A stretch of DNA of 64,000 nt from a virus: the IMG/VR virus record IMGVR_UViG_3300032284_002843, positions 62,001 to 126,000 of that record; one strand, given 5' to 3'. Below, piece by piece: positions 31,214 to 40,237 of this stretch; the first letter of the stretch is position 1; each line of letters begins with the position of its first letter. A program made the translations under genes and the position numbers. The notes below the pieces were generated by a model. The model saw only the letters and a list, made by a program, of their open reading frames with translations, ran no database searches and was not told the origin of the DNA.

Positions 31214-31992
31214 TTAATAGATTCCAATCGTTTCCAGTTATTCACAGTTTTTCCTTTACAAAACCAAACTAATACAGATTTTGGATTTAATCCTTGGTCT
31301 TTTGCCCATTTTGTAATATTCTTAACTTTAATTATTTCTTTAGTGATTACATTTTCTAAAATATGAACACGACTATTTTTATCTGCTATTATCATTCTAG
31401 ATTCTGGTTTTGTGTTCATACCATTTTTATCACCTATGTTATTACCCTTAGATTTAAAAGTTTTAACACGTTTTTTTATTGTTGCATTTGACACCTGTTT
31501 ACCAGGATTTGAATGTATCATTCTTTCTGATCTTCTTTTACGCTCATTATCAGATAAATTTAGTTTTTTACCTTTACCTGATTCACTTATCATAGATTTT
31601 ATTTTATCAGCTTTGTCATATCCATATATTTCTTCATATGTTTTACCTTTTTGAAATGAAGTCCATTTTTGTCTAGATTTTTTATTTTTCTTTCTATACT
31701 TGGCTGTCCAATGTTTGCTATTGTTTCCACCTGATTCTTCTTCCATAGATAAATTTGCCCATTCATTGCTATCAACGACATTCCATAATTTACTAAAATA
31801 TACTCCCCATTTTTTTATTTCCTCATTTGAAGAACATTCTTTTAATATAAAAGTATCAACATTATTTCCATGCTTCCTAATATGTTTTAACCAATATTTT
31901 CCAGAACCTTTATATTTAAATGGATCTTTACTTGTCTTTCCTAAATATTTGAGATTTGTTAGCTTATGAATTTTTACATATAGATAAATCAT
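31210..31992 (-). CDS. GIY-YIG homing endonuclease
   Basis: 260 residues from ATG 31992, with AAGG 6 bases upstream. The GIY-YIG motif appears as IYLYVKI then KYLGKTSKDPFKYKGSG (within the first 40 residues). The middle is Lys-rich (KYRKKNKKSRQKW) with DNA-binding NUMOD-like helices, and the C-terminal KNITKWAKDQGLNPKSV is a NUMOD1-type helix-turn-helix. Similar to the T4 Seg family. A free-standing gene inserted between thyX and the kinase. Codons are very AT-rich, as expected for a mobile gene. Confidence 0.88.
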   Translation of the reverse strand: MIYLYVKIHKLTNLKYLGKTSKDPFKYKGSGKYWLKHIRKHGNNVDTFILKECSSNEEIKKWGVYFSKLWNVVDSNEWANLSMEEESGGNNSKHWTAKYRKKNKKSRQKWTSFQKGKTYEEIYGYDKADKIKSMISESGKGKKLNLSDNERKRRSERMIHSNPGKQVSNATIKKRVKTFKSKGNNIGDKNGMNTKPESRMIIADKNSRVHILENVITKEIIKVKNITKWAKDQGLNPKSVLVWFCKGKTVNNWKRLESIK

Positions 31993-31997
31993 TTTCA

Positions 31998-32030
31998 ACC
32001 TTGCATTGTACTAAAACTATTTAGTAAGGT
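31998..32030 (-). promoter_or_regulatory. Nested hairpin around a late-type box for the GIY-YIG gene
   Basis: On the minus strand ACCTT pairs with AAGGT, the latter being the ribosome site. Between them ACTAAA/TTTAGT forms an inner 6-bp stem holding CTAAATAG, a late-like -10. Short arms, so the call is moderate. Confidence 0.45.
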
Positions 32031-32040
32031 ATCCACTATC

Positions 32041-32730
32041 TTACAAATTATTTCCTTCTATATATTCATTTATTAATGATGCTAATGAAGGAAAATGTAT
32101 CATAAATTCTTTGGCCGCTGATATTGCAACTTCTCTATGTTCTTTTTGAGTGCTCTTATCACAACGTACTTGAAAATATGTAATCCAACTCCTGGCCGTT
32201 CCGTTCATGTAAATTCTAGACTTAGTCAGGCCTTCTGGCAAAATCGCTCTGGCTTGTTCTTTAGCTATTCCGTGATCAATAGCCCATTGATAATCAATCT
32301 TAGCTTGCTTAATATATTGTTCTTGAATCACCTTCCATGTTCCGTGCAAGGTTTTGTCGTCTGTTTCTATGCTATTTTGACGATTCTTAGTATCCTGCAA
32401 TCTTGCTTCTCTGGTAACAAATCCTAAGTCGTCAGTTGGGTCTGCATAGCGTTGGCTAAATTCTTGGAAGCTAAACGATCTATGACGCAATATTTGCCTA
32501 GCAATATCACGTGTTGTATCGATTTGCATTACAACGGTAACCATTTCAAATATACTGAAATGTTTATTTTTGATGCAATACTTTAAAAGCTTTTCTGAAG
32601 TTTCAGTGTTCATCTGATTGCTAGGATTTGATACCCTAGCACAATATGCTATGAACTCTTCAGCTGTGTTTATGTTTTCAATAAAAGGTTTGGTTATAGC
32701 AACTATCTTTGCTGTGTTATCATTTGACAT
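32041..32730 (-). CDS. thyX: Flavin-dependent thymidylate synthase
   Basis: 229 residues from ATG 32730. The signature RHRX7S is at 82-92 (RHRSFSFQEFSQRY), with YCARVSNP near the start and ARAILPEGLTKSRIYMNGTARSWITYFQVR later. ThyX makes dTMP from dUMP using FAD, NADPH and methylene-tetrahydrofolate. It supplies thymidine for phage DNA synthesis. The ATG lies within a hairpin arm of its promoter region. Confidence 0.95.
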   Translation of the reverse strand: MSNDNTAKIVAITKPFIENINTAEEFIAYCARVSNPSNQMNTETSEKLLKYCIKNKHFSIFEMVTVVMQIDTTRDIARQILRHRSFSFQEFSQRYADPTDDLGFVTREARLQDTKNRQNSIETDDKTLHGTWKVIQEQYIKQAKIDYQWAIDHGIAKEQARAILPEGLTKSRIYMNGTARSWITYFQVRCDKSTQKEHREVAISAAKEFMIHFPSLASLINEYIEGNNL

Positions 32731-32765
32731 ACATACAATATGTCCAAGCACAGAGATTTAGTCAA
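32726..32765 (-). promoter_or_regulatory. thyX promoter with start-codon hairpin
   Basis: Minus strand: -35 TTGACT, 19-base spacer (long), -10 TATTGT (complement of 32735-32740). GACATA (32739-32744) pairs with TATGTC (32726-32731), which contains the ATG. The loop is 7 bases and overlaps the -10. Confidence 0.45.
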
Positions 32766-32766
32766 C

Positions 32767-33180
32767 TTACCCTTTTTTAACTTTTGATGATTTCTTAGTT
32801 ACTGGTGCTTTTTTTGTTCTTGTTTTTTTAGGTGTAAGATTAATTGCTGGAAAATTTTCTTCGATTGATGCAATCAATAAAGTTGACCACTTGTTTACAT
32901 CTCGTTTGATTCTAGTAAAATCAATACTTACTGAACAATGCTGAATTTCGCTTTGTTCGGGCGGTATCGTCTTTTCTCTAGCACATAAATCTGCAAAATC
33001 ACTAGCCGATAGTTTATAACTAACTCCGGTTTTTGTTACAACAATTGCATCTTTAATATACCTAGTTGGTGGTTCTGTCTCAAGGACAAGGCTGTCTATG
33101 ATCTCGTCCCAAATGTCTGTAGAGGATTTTGCCTTTGGCATATTATTGATCTCTCTAAATATTTCACTATTATTTATCAT
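32767..33180 (-). CDS. Unknown protein with basic C-terminus
   Basis: 137 residues from ATG 33180; ATG 33138 (MPKAKSS) is an alternative. SIDFTRIKRDVNKW (about 96-109) is a strong amphipathic helix, and the last 30 residues are Lys/Thr-rich. Short relatives occur beside thyX in other T4-like phages by my recollection, not verified. May bind nucleic acid. Confidence 0.62.
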   Translation of the reverse strand: MINNSEIFREINNMPKAKSSTDIWDEIIDSLVLETEPPTRYIKDAIVVTKTGVSYKLSASDFADLCAREKTIPPEQSEIQHCSVSIDFTRIKRDVNKWSTLLIASIEENFPAINLTPKKTRTKKAPVTKKSSKVKKG

Positions 33181-33194
33181 TAAAGTGTGCTCCT

Positions 33195-33878
33195 CTATAC
33201 TTTTACATCAGGGTATTGTTGCATGAAAAATGTTTTTAACCATGCAAAATCATTTATACTTGATATGTGATCTACAGACGAAAAACAAAACTTTTCAGCA
33301 TCTTGATATCCCTTGTATCCCCAATGGGAAAAATCAGCATATTTGCTTGGATTTTTCCATCCTTCTAATCTGTTTAATGAATCAGTATCATTGGCGTTTT
33401 TACTCAAGTTAAAAAATAACTTAATTACTTCTCTAAATGTGCTTTTCCATGTTTCATACGGGGAAGAATTAAAAATAGTTGTAGCAATTACATTATCTAC
33501 TATTTTTATTTTGTCAAAACTTGTGGTAAAATCTAACCAGTTTTCCTTACGTGATGACAATAAATCTCGTGGCCAGAGCTTTACCGACCCATACCCATAA
33601 ATTAGAGAATTTAACTGATTTCTACTTAACCATAAATGAATATATTGTTGATCCCACTCAGCAGGGATAAAAGAAAAGTCCCAGGTGTCGTCTACAATCG
33701 TGTCGCCATCTACAGTATAAAACATTTTGGTAAATGATTGTTGGGCACACTTATAATGTGCATTGGCAATGCCTGATATTTTATGTATACGTCTTGCCTG
33801 TGGTATTTTTGATTTTAAATTTTTCCAGTTATCTTCAGCATTCGGCTCTTCATAACTGATAAAGAATACATCATACAT
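33195..33878 (-). CDS. Glycosyltransferase-like protein (GT-A), paralogue 1
   Basis: 227 residues. N-terminal VFFISYEEPNAEDNW, then FYTVDGDTIV with the DxD metal motif (VDGD). The next gene upstream carries the same SYDEPNAE and VDGDN motifs, so the two are tandem copies. They belong to a glycosyltransferase-like family seen in tailed phages. It is likely to transfer sugar onto DNA, virion or cell surface. Overlaps its paralogue by 8 bases. Confidence 0.7.
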   Translation of the reverse strand: MYDVFFISYEEPNAEDNWKNLKSKIPQARRIHKISGIANAHYKCAQQSFTKMFYTVDGDTIVDDTWDFSFIPAEWDQQYIHLWLSRNQLNSLIYGYGSVKLWPRDLLSSRKENWLDFTTSFDKIKIVDNVIATTIFNSSPYETWKSTFREVIKLFFNLSKNANDTDSLNRLEGWKNPSKYADFSHWGYKGYQDAEKFCFSSVDHISSINDFAWLKTFFMQQYPDVKV

Positions 33879-34785
33879 TTCTTAAGGCCGTAAAATGACT
33901 TATTAATTGCGGACTCATACACTGCCTAGGAGTATTGATAAAAATTCTTTTAACAAACTTACTGGTGTCGGCGTCGATATCAGCTATATCTAATCCGAGA
34001 GACTGCTTAAGACTTTTTCCTAGATCAATTGATTCTTTATAGGGATCTTTTGATTGAACATCGTTCCACATCAAATTCATTGCTTCATAGTCTGATATGC
34101 GAGAATGGTCCCAATCGGTAAACATAGTCATATAACATCCTAATCGTGCTCCATATATTGACCAAATGCCATTATCAACATCTTGACCAAGGCTTGCCCA
34201 CACACATAACCTCTCTATATTACCAGGCCATAAATCTTTTGTGAAATTTTTTGGCTCAACACGTTTACCCCTATTTAAACACATTTTGACGCCTTCTCGA
34301 AAGCCACTTCTCCAGGCTTGCATAGGAGAACCATTAACCATAGTGCTGCTATAACATCCTAAAACTTCATGATATTTGTTACTCCAGCAAAATTCTACAG
34401 ATTTGGTCGGATCGTCACTATTTTCGTGACTATTCATGTTCATAACGTATTCTTTACTCCATAGCTTCAATCCGCCATTACCATAAATTAATCCGTTTAC
34501 ATAATTCCTGCCTGCCCAAGTCCATGCATGATCATGTTGATCATCTGCTATATCAATTTCCTGATCTAAAAATTCAGGATATACACTGTTGTCGCCGTCA
34601 ACTGTGATGAAAAAGTCAGTGTCACTAATTTCTGCACAGCGTCTATGTGCTGTATCAAATCCTTTTACACCGTGAACTCGTTTGGCCCAGGGTACTAAAT
34701 TAACTAATTCAGAATATAATAATTCTGCATTTGGTTCATCATAACTAAGAAAGATAAAATCAAAATTGATAGTTTTATAAATCAT
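33871..34785 (-). CDS. Glycosyltransferase-like protein (GT-A), paralogue 2
   Basis: 304 residues, the longer copy. FIFLSYDEPNAELLY (about 10-24), FFITVDGDNSVYPE (DxD motif near 58-60), and a conserved HAWTWAGRNYVNGLIYGNGGLKLW segment also present in the shorter copy. The C-terminal part carries a different acidic tail. The family has no proven substrate. It sits in a run of four glycosyltransferase-like genes. Confidence 0.72.
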   Translation of the reverse strand: MIYKTINFDFIFLSYDEPNAELLYSELVNLVPWAKRVHGVKGFDTAHRRCAEISDTDFFITVDGDNSVYPEFLDQEIDIADDQHDHAWTWAGRNYVNGLIYGNGGLKLWSKEYVMNMNSHENSDDPTKSVEFCWSNKYHEVLGCYSSTMVNGSPMQAWRSGFREGVKMCLNRGKRVEPKNFTKDLWPGNIERLCVWASLGQDVDNGIWSIYGARLGCYMTMFTDWDHSRISDYEAMNLMWNDVQSKDPYKESIDLGKSLKQSLGLDIADIDADTSKFVKRIFINTPRQCMSPQLISHFTALRNV

Positions 34786-34791
34786 TGGTAA

Positions 34792-35226
34792 TTACCACCG
34801 TATGTAATAGCTATACTTGTCGCTATTAATAAAATTTATTGTAATAGCATTATCCTGTATTTCATAATTTCCTAAATCCCAAGTGTTAATCAGCCATGTT
34901 GGATTATTCTTTATACTTGCATACAACATAACATATTCTAATGGAGTTTTGGTATATATCTTGATGGTTTCGCCATCTGTTAATATCTGTAAGTGCCAAC
35001 CGTCTCTAGATATTAAATTCCAAAAAATAGGTACTTGATCAGATTCAGTTTTTTTGAAACATAATTTTTTATCAATTACTTCATAATCAGATAAACGTTT
35101 AGTTCCGCTTAAAAATTCCACTGCGTCCTTACCTGGTATTTCAATAGAATTCTCACTGCCAGCTGATCTTTTTATGGAAATCAGCTGACCATCCTCTGGA
35201 TTATAAATTATCCAAGCTTTATCCAT
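34792..35226 (-). CDS. Unknown beta-rich protein in the glycosyltransferase cluster
   Basis: 144 residues from ATG 35226, overlapping the previous gene by 8 bases. Mostly short strands (AWIIYNPEDGQLISI, WHLQILTDGETIKIYT). No catalytic motif. It may be a carbohydrate-binding or fibre-associated protein from its setting, but this is inference. Confidence 0.6.
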   Translation of the reverse strand: MDKAWIIYNPEDGQLISIKRSAGSENSIEIPGKDAVEFLSGTKRLSDYEVIDKKLCFKKTESDQVPIFWNLISRDGWHLQILTDGETIKIYTKTPLEYVMLYASIKNNPTWLINTWDLGNYEIQDNAITINFINSDKYSYYIRW

Positions 35227-36112
35227 ATTTGACGGCCTTTTCGTATATGGAAATAATGTCATCTGTAAGAAAGTCTTTTATATGATAATGAAAAGGATAT
35301 ACCTGTCTATGATTACCTATAATACATTCACAATTATCGGTAAAAAAAGGCTTTACATGTTCTCGCCAGTCTTCTGATAAATTTTCATAATTCCAACCTT
35401 GTATCATTGTCTTCATATGTGTAAACGTTGGATACATCGTTGGTTGATATGATGTTTTTTCAAAATCTAAAATTTTCATTGCAAGAGCAAATATAACATC
35501 AGTTGATAAAAATGTAGGTCTTGAATTAGCCTGTAAAAATTCTTCAAAGAATCTTTCCCAATTCCAAAAAATCATTTTAGCCAAATCAAAAGTTTGATAT
35601 GCTTGTTCTTTTTTCCTAAAGTAAAAAAACCCAGTATAAATGTTGGGTAAGTTATTATCTGTAAAAACTTTGCGATAATAATCAGATGTAACTGGGCAAC
35701 CAATCCAGTTACGCACAGTGTTGGTAAAAAGTAAATCTAACGGCTGCGCTTCAAAATATTGCCACCACGATGTGATGTCGGATAAAAAAAGCATGTCGCA
35801 ATCTAATTTAATTGTCTCATCGTAGGGACTCATATAGATAGCTTTCCACTCGTTGCTTAGTTTCCAGCTTTCATTTTCTGCATCATCCTGCCACGGAATT
35901 TCAATGATTTTATCAAATGCCCATGCATATTTTTCAGGTACTTGATATCCCTGTGACACACCAATTGATAAATTTGAAATAACTGATTGGCTTTTTTTAA
36001 GACTAAGTGCAAGCCCGTAGGCTAGCCTTACGTAATCAGTTGACGTATTATTTTGAGCAAAAGTGAAAAACCCTTTATTACTTTGTTGCATAGGTGATAA
36101 TTTTTTCAGCAT
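35219..36112 (-). CDS. Glycosyltransferase-like protein (GT8-like), paralogue 1
   Basis: 297 residues. The DxD motif LDCDMLFL (about 106-113) follows MSPYDETIK. GFFTFAQNN at the start and TGFFYFRK in the middle match the next gene's product. This layout resembles GT8/glycogenin-type transferases that use a nucleotide sugar. AGGA lies before the ATG. Role likely in surface or fibre glycosylation. Confidence 0.7.
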   Translation of the reverse strand: MLKKLSPMQQSNKGFFTFAQNNTSTDYVRLAYGLALSLKKSQSVISNLSIGVSQGYQVPEKYAWAFDKIIEIPWQDDAENESWKLSNEWKAIYMSPYDETIKLDCDMLFLSDITSWWQYFEAQPLDLLFTNTVRNWIGCPVTSDYYRKVFTDNNLPNIYTGFFYFRKKEQAYQTFDLAKMIFWNWERFFEEFLQANSRPTFLSTDVIFALAMKILDFEKTSYQPTMYPTFTHMKTMIQGWNYENLSEDWREHVKPFFTDNCECIIGNHRQVYPFHYHIKDFLTDDIISIYEKAVKYG

Positions 36113-36956
36113 TTCGTCCTATACTCCATTTATTCATAACATGTACGTTTGTTCGAATCTGATGTAATGAAAAATTTCCTTGATCCTTTTCTCCTACAAA
36201 AAATGCAGTGTTATTTTTAAAATCTAACAACTCATCATATTCCGTGCTAACCAAAATATACGGAACAGGGAAAGGTTTAATTGAATCCTGCTCAAACTGT
36301 CCTGATATCATATGTATAGCAATACTTAATGCATAATCATTGCGATAATACTTATTAGGAAAGAATTGATACAAATTTTCATAATAGCGGTAATTGTCTT
36401 TTACAAATTTAACTAAATTAAACAAACTTTGAGCTCTTGAATTTTTCTTAAAATAAATTGCAGTAGCCCAATATAATGGAATACTCATTTCGTTGAATCT
36501 AGTATCAAAACCATTTTGATCGTGCTTATGGTGTAAATCTTTAACTGCTTTATTAATTAAAATATCTTCAGTTCCATTCCATACAGAATCAAAAGAATTA
36601 TCTAACATTAAATAATCTGCATCTAATAATATAGTTTCATCAAATGGAGTTAAGTCAAAACTGTCCGGTCTATTTGAATTAAAATATGGCTGCGTTTTAA
36701 AAGCATATCTGGTATCAAAATATTTTCTATCTTTTACATCTCGGTCAATCTTAACAACTTGTATATTATCAAATGCTTTTTGTAATAGAGGAGCAGAATG
36801 TGTTTGCTTTAAGTAAGTTAATGTATCTTTGGTTGTTACTAGACAAACATTATTAATTGCACAGTTCTTCTTAATTAACAACGCAGCACATAAAGCCATT
36901 GTCCCATAATCAATTTCTTGATTATTATATGCATGTATTAGATAACCTTGTGACAT
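36078..36956 (-). CDS. Glycosyltransferase-like protein (GT8-like), paralogue 2
   Basis: 292 residues from ATG 36956; ATG 36971 is possible. The same design as the neighbour: LIHAYNNQEIDYGTMAL at the N-terminus, LTPFDETILLDADYLML with the DxD motif, and IPLYWATAIYFKK. Overlaps its paralogue by 35 bases. The two pairs of paralogous transferases suggest a multi-step sugar chain. Confidence 0.7.
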   Translation of the reverse strand: MSQGYLIHAYNNQEIDYGTMALCAALLIKKNCAINNVCLVTTKDTLTYLKQTHSAPLLQKAFDNIQVVKIDRDVKDRKYFDTRYAFKTQPYFNSNRPDSFDLTPFDETILLDADYLMLDNSFDSVWNGTEDILINKAVKDLHHKHDQNGFDTRFNEMSIPLYWATAIYFKKNSRAQSLFNLVKFVKDNYRYYENLYQFFPNKYYRNDYALSIAIHMISGQFEQDSIKPFPVPYILVSTEYDELLDFKNNTAFFVGEKDQGNFSLHQIRTNVHVMNKWSIGRNAEKIITYATK

Positions 36957-36957
36957 A

Positions 36958-37320
36958 TTATTTTGTTTCAAAAATATCTGAAAATTGATCTTTAACTGAC
37001 CTAGCCTTTTTTAATTTAGAATATTCTGCATGATAAAAATTTGTAGCTTCAAAATACTTGCTTGTAATGTCTTTTAAAAAAGTCGGTAAATCCGTAATTT
37101 CAATTGGATTACCATTTGAATCTATTAATACAACAGTTTCGTATCCTAAATCTATAATACTCTTTACAAATGTAATTAAATCCGAGGATACCTTAAAAAT
37201 TCCACCATTGATAGCAAATACCAACATAGTTTCCATTTTGAGTTTAATGTTTTCTTTTTGATTAAAAAGACTTACCCTGTAATATGAAAAAACAAGAGCT
37301 TTTTGCAATTTATCGTCCAT
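36958..37320 (-). CDS. Conserved small protein of T4-like phages
   Basis: 120 residues. The start MDDKLQKALVFSYYRVSLFNQKENIKLK and the later NGGIFKVSSDLITFVKSII with LIDSNGNPIEI recall a small protein conserved in marine T4-like phages near tail genes. This is by memory, not checked. Helix-strand-helix, no enzyme motif. It has its own promoter region with a dyad over the start. Confidence 0.65.
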   Translation of the reverse strand: MDDKLQKALVFSYYRVSLFNQKENIKLKMETMLVFAINGGIFKVSSDLITFVKSIIDLGYETVVLIDSNGNPIEITDLPTFLKDITSKYFEATNFYHAEYSKLKKARSVKDQFSDIFETK

Positions 37321-37366
37321 GTTATAACCTCTATAACATTATTACGAAAATGAATTGATAGATCAA
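37319..37366 (-). promoter_or_regulatory. Promoter with hairpin enclosing the ribosome site
   Basis: Minus strand: -35 TTGATC, 17-base spacer, -10 AATAAT (complement of 37338-37343). ATGTTATA (37332-37339) pairs with TATAACAT (37319-37326), overlapping the ATG at 37320, with GAGG in the 5-base loop. Confidence 0.5.
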
Positions 37367-38296
37367 TTATAGGTTAGATATAGTAGTAAACGTAGGACTT
37401 GCGATGGTCAATCCACCATCTTCTTTAAGCTCGTTTACAAAGCTGCTGATGGTTCCATCTAATGTTGCAGCCGCATCAAAAATAGCCTGCATTCTTATTA
37501 AACTACCATTGGCACCATTTGCTCCAACGTAATTTTCACGTCTGGCCTGTAGTGTATAAGACACAGCAGCATAATACATACCAGACCCTGCATGATGAAA
37601 TAATGTTTGATAATTACCTGTAAGACCATAGTAACCAATAGCGTATACTGTTCCACCCGATCCTGTATAAGTTGTATTCTGCGCTGCAAATTTGATTGTT
37701 CCCATTGCATTCAACAAGTTTGACATAGACGTATTTGGACCAGTTACAGAACCACCGGTTCTACTACCTGTCAAAAATATAGTGCCACCGCTGTTGAAAA
37801 AATATCTAGCTAGATTTTCAGTTGAACAATCTATTGTAAACTCATGCACAATTTGAGTGTTCCAACTGGTATTTCTTGTGCTGGTTAATTTTGATGTGTT
37901 TTGCATCTGACCTATGTCATAAGTCAATTTGGCTGCATCTAGGCTAGATATCAATGATGATAGATTTGGCCTACCTGCACTACCATCGTTGGCTCTAATA
38001 GAATTACCAGCTGATACTGTAGGCTGCAGCGTAAGGCCGGCACCTGTGTGAACATTTATAAGATTCATTACACTTCTAAGAGTATTCCATTGCGCTGCTG
38101 TTACTGTTTGTCCGGTACTTACTGCAGGAAAAGATATGTTTTGGCCATAACCTCTTATACCATATCCTACACCTATCAAAGCACTTAGCTTGTTAGTAGC
38201 TTCACCGTCGTTGGCATAGGGAGTCAAGGCATCATGTGGACCCCTAAATGAAAGGTAATCATTAGCTAGAATTTTTGAGCCAGCGACATAAGTCAT
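37367..38296 (-). CDS. Tail-fibre-like structural protein
   Basis: 309 residues. Rich in Gly, Thr, Ser and Asn with few charges, typical of fibre or adhesin modules. Contains repeated strand patterns and a Gly-rich core (FFNSGGTIFLTGSRTGGSV, TYTGSGGTVYAIGYYG). N-terminal AGSKILANDYLSFRG looks like an attachment segment. Starts 2 bases before the end of the next fibre gene. Probably distal receptor-binding part. Confidence 0.72.
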   Translation of the reverse strand: MTYVAGSKILANDYLSFRGPHDALTPYANDGEATNKLSALIGVGYGIRGYGQNISFPAVSTGQTVTAAQWNTLRSVMNLINVHTGAGLTLQPTVSAGNSIRANDGSAGRPNLSSLISSLDAAKLTYDIGQMQNTSKLTSTRNTSWNTQIVHEFTIDCSTENLARYFFNSGGTIFLTGSRTGGSVTGPNTSMSNLLNAMGTIKFAAQNTTYTGSGGTVYAIGYYGLTGNYQTLFHHAGSGMYYAAVSYTLQARRENYVGANGANGSLIRMQAIFDAAATLDGTISSFVNELKEDGGLTIASPTFTTISNL

Positions 38297-38297
38297 T

Positions 38298-39449
38298 TTA
38301 GTTCTTGCCTAACACTATTTCAATAGATTCAATTCCAGTACTGGTTTTTTCAACAAGGCTTCTACCAAGTATTGCTAGATATCCATAGCTTTCTTCCCAT
38401 GCACAAGCGGATCCTTCTAAATCACTAAGCATTAATCTTTGACCCTTTTTCACCGGACCAACTACCTTGCATGGTACACGCCCAGTTAATGCCACAGCGA
38501 CATTCATTTCCGTGTCTGTGGGTTTACTGTTCATTAAATATGCTGGATTAGTAGATACTACGCCGAATACATCGCTATCGCCTTTGGTATTTGATACTGT
38601 TATTTCAGCTCTGCCGCCTAACTTAACAACTGTACCAGCTGCATACGGACGATCAGCCAAATACTTTTCAGCTAAGTCGGCGTACAACGCTTGTGTAGCA
38701 GTTCCTACAAAGTTAGTTGCATAGATACTTGAGAATTTATAGCTGCTGCTGCCTAAATCGTAAGTATTATCGACACTTGGTAAATTAGTCTGTGTTGTAT
38801 GGAACAGTGTAGCATCACCTGACACGCCAATGCCGGTAATTGTATTATTTAAATTTAAACCTGGTTGTATTGATGTGAAACCTGTAATAGCAGGAACCGG
38901 AACAAATGTAGCATCTTTACTGAAAATTCCAAGTAATACTCCACCTATAATTACATACCAAACTTGATGATTGGTGCTACCATCTGAAATTTTTGCTGCC
39001 TGTAGCTTACTGTAAGTTGAGATTGCAGGATTAACTGGATCAGCATTAGCACTGCTACCTAGAGGACCTACTAGCAACCATTGAGATGTACTGCTCCAAA
39101 CGTACAATTGGTTGTTTGTAGTATCGTACCAAAAAGCACCAACGTTGTTTCCTGGTCCAGGATTGGTCGGGGAAAGAACAGCTCCGCCGGCCCCTAACCA
39201 GCTTGATCCATTATAGAACTTTAACAACTGTACGCTTGTATCATACCATAATTGGCCAGTTACTGGATGGGCAGGCGCACTGGCATTTGCAAAGTTCTGC
39301 AACATCCAAAGCATATTTTCGTTAACTGGCTCACCATAATTTAAATAGCCTCTACCCGGAAACTTAATACTGGCATGTGTGCTATCTAACGTACCGTCCT
39401 GTACTGTTGTAAGTAGCGTGCCATCATAATTGAAAATATTTGTTGCCAT
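38298..39449 (-). CDS. Tail fibre / baseplate-attached protein
   Basis: 383 residues. The sequence has repeated GQLWYDT / GAFWYDT and NNQLYVWSS segments (about 65-115). It then has the fibre-end pattern YDLGSSSYKFSSIYATNF and an ADLAEKYLADRPYAAGTVV C-terminal domain, as in many phage fibres that end in a self-assembling domain. An exact T4 late promoter lies 24 bases before its ATG. Confidence 0.8.
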   Translation of the reverse strand: MATNIFNYDGTLLTTVQDGTLDSTHASIKFPGRGYLNYGEPVNENMLWMLQNFANASAPAHPVTGQLWYDTSVQLLKFYNGSSWLGAGGAVLSPTNPGPGNNVGAFWYDTTNNQLYVWSSTSQWLLVGPLGSSANADPVNPAISTYSKLQAAKISDGSTNHQVWYVIIGGVLLGIFSKDATFVPVPAITGFTSIQPGLNLNNTITGIGVSGDATLFHTTQTNLPSVDNTYDLGSSSYKFSSIYATNFVGTATQALYADLAEKYLADRPYAAGTVVKLGGRAEITVSNTKGDSDVFGVVSTNPAYLMNSKPTDTEMNVAVALTGRVPCKVVGPVKKGQRLMLSDLEGSACAWEESYGYLAILGRSLVEKTSTGIESIEIVLGKN

Positions 39450-39472
39450 TTGCGTCCTCTAAATTCTATGTA

Positions 39473-39480
39473 TATTTATA
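39473..39480 (-). promoter_or_regulatory. T4 late promoter TATAAATA
   Basis: Exact late consensus on the minus strand, 23 bases before ATG 39449, with AGAGGA ribosome site in between. It drives the fibre genes late in infection. Confidence 0.75.
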
Positions 39481-39486
39481 TCATCT

Positions 39487-40077
39487 TTATACCGTTTGAA
39501 TTCTGATGGTATAAACAATTTCTAACTGCCTATTAAGGCTCTTTTGCACAGGGCTGAACACCACGTGTGTAAGTAGTCTACCCAGGCCTTGTCCGTTTGG
39601 ATCATATGCTTTTAACCCTAATTCATTAAAAACATAAGGTCCTAAAATATTTGTAGCTGTATCAAATGCTTCTTGTCCTGCCGGCTCGTTTACACCCAAA
39701 TTACATGTAACAATAATATCACTGTATGTTAAGCCATTAGTATGTGCTGTTGTTATGTAATTGTTAGATGGATCAGAATTATATGGACTAAGATCATCAA
39801 CAACTTTGATATAGGTTTGATTATAAAGTTGTGCACCAACTCCAATTACATTAGGTGGCAAATAGGTTATTGTACCGGTACCGCTTACGGTTGCAGCACC
39901 GTTGCCAAATACCATTTCTTGTATCCAACTATCTGTGCGATTTGCTAGTGTTCTAGCTAAAGATATGGAAAAATTTTCATAGTTTATTGCATTAAACTTA
40001 TCCACCAATATTTCGTTGGTTACTTTATCTTTAATTAGTACATGTCCACTTATTCTTTTTTCACTAGTATCTATCAT
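39487..40077 (-). CDS. Tail-associated protein
   Basis: 196 residues. The N-terminus ISGHVLIKDKVTNEILVDKFNAINYEN is typical of a small phage tail family and repeats in shorter form in the next gene. The rest is beta-rich (TYLPPNVIGVG, LTYSDIIVTCNLG, LEIVYTIRIQ). AAGG precedes its ATG. Probably part of fibre attachment or baseplate periphery. Confidence 0.7.
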   Translation of the reverse strand: MIDTSEKRISGHVLIKDKVTNEILVDKFNAINYENFSISLARTLANRTDSWIQEMVFGNGAATVSGTGTITYLPPNVIGVGAQLYNQTYIKVVDDLSPYNSDPSNNYITTAHTNGLTYSDIIVTCNLGVNEPAGQEAFDTATNILGPYVFNELGLKAYDPNGQGLGRLLTHVVFSPVQKSLNRQLEIVYTIRIQTV

Positions 40078-40086
40078 TTTTTTACC

Positions 40087-40230
40087 TTAGCAGGGCTTAT
40101 TCACCAGTACTTCACCGGTATCTTTATCTATAATTTTTAAGTTAGCAAACAAAAACAAGTTTCCATTCTCATCTGGTATCTCATTTTTTAGCTTTTCTGT
40201 ATTATCCATAGTGTTATCTTGATCGACCAT
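40087..40230 (-). CDS. Small protein sharing the N-terminal motif of the next tail protein
   Basis: 47 residues from ATG 40230, stop at 40087-40089. The motif LKIIDKDTGEVLVNK resembles VLIKDKVTNEILVDK of the 39487-40077 product. It fills the gap between that gene and the giant tail gene. No ribosome site; CTAAATAT lies just upstream on the minus strand. Small size lowers certainty. Confidence 0.5.
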   Translation of the reverse strand: MVDQDNTMDNTEKLKNEIPDENGNLFLFANLKIIDKDTGEVLVNKPC

Positions 40231-40237
40231 GGTATAT

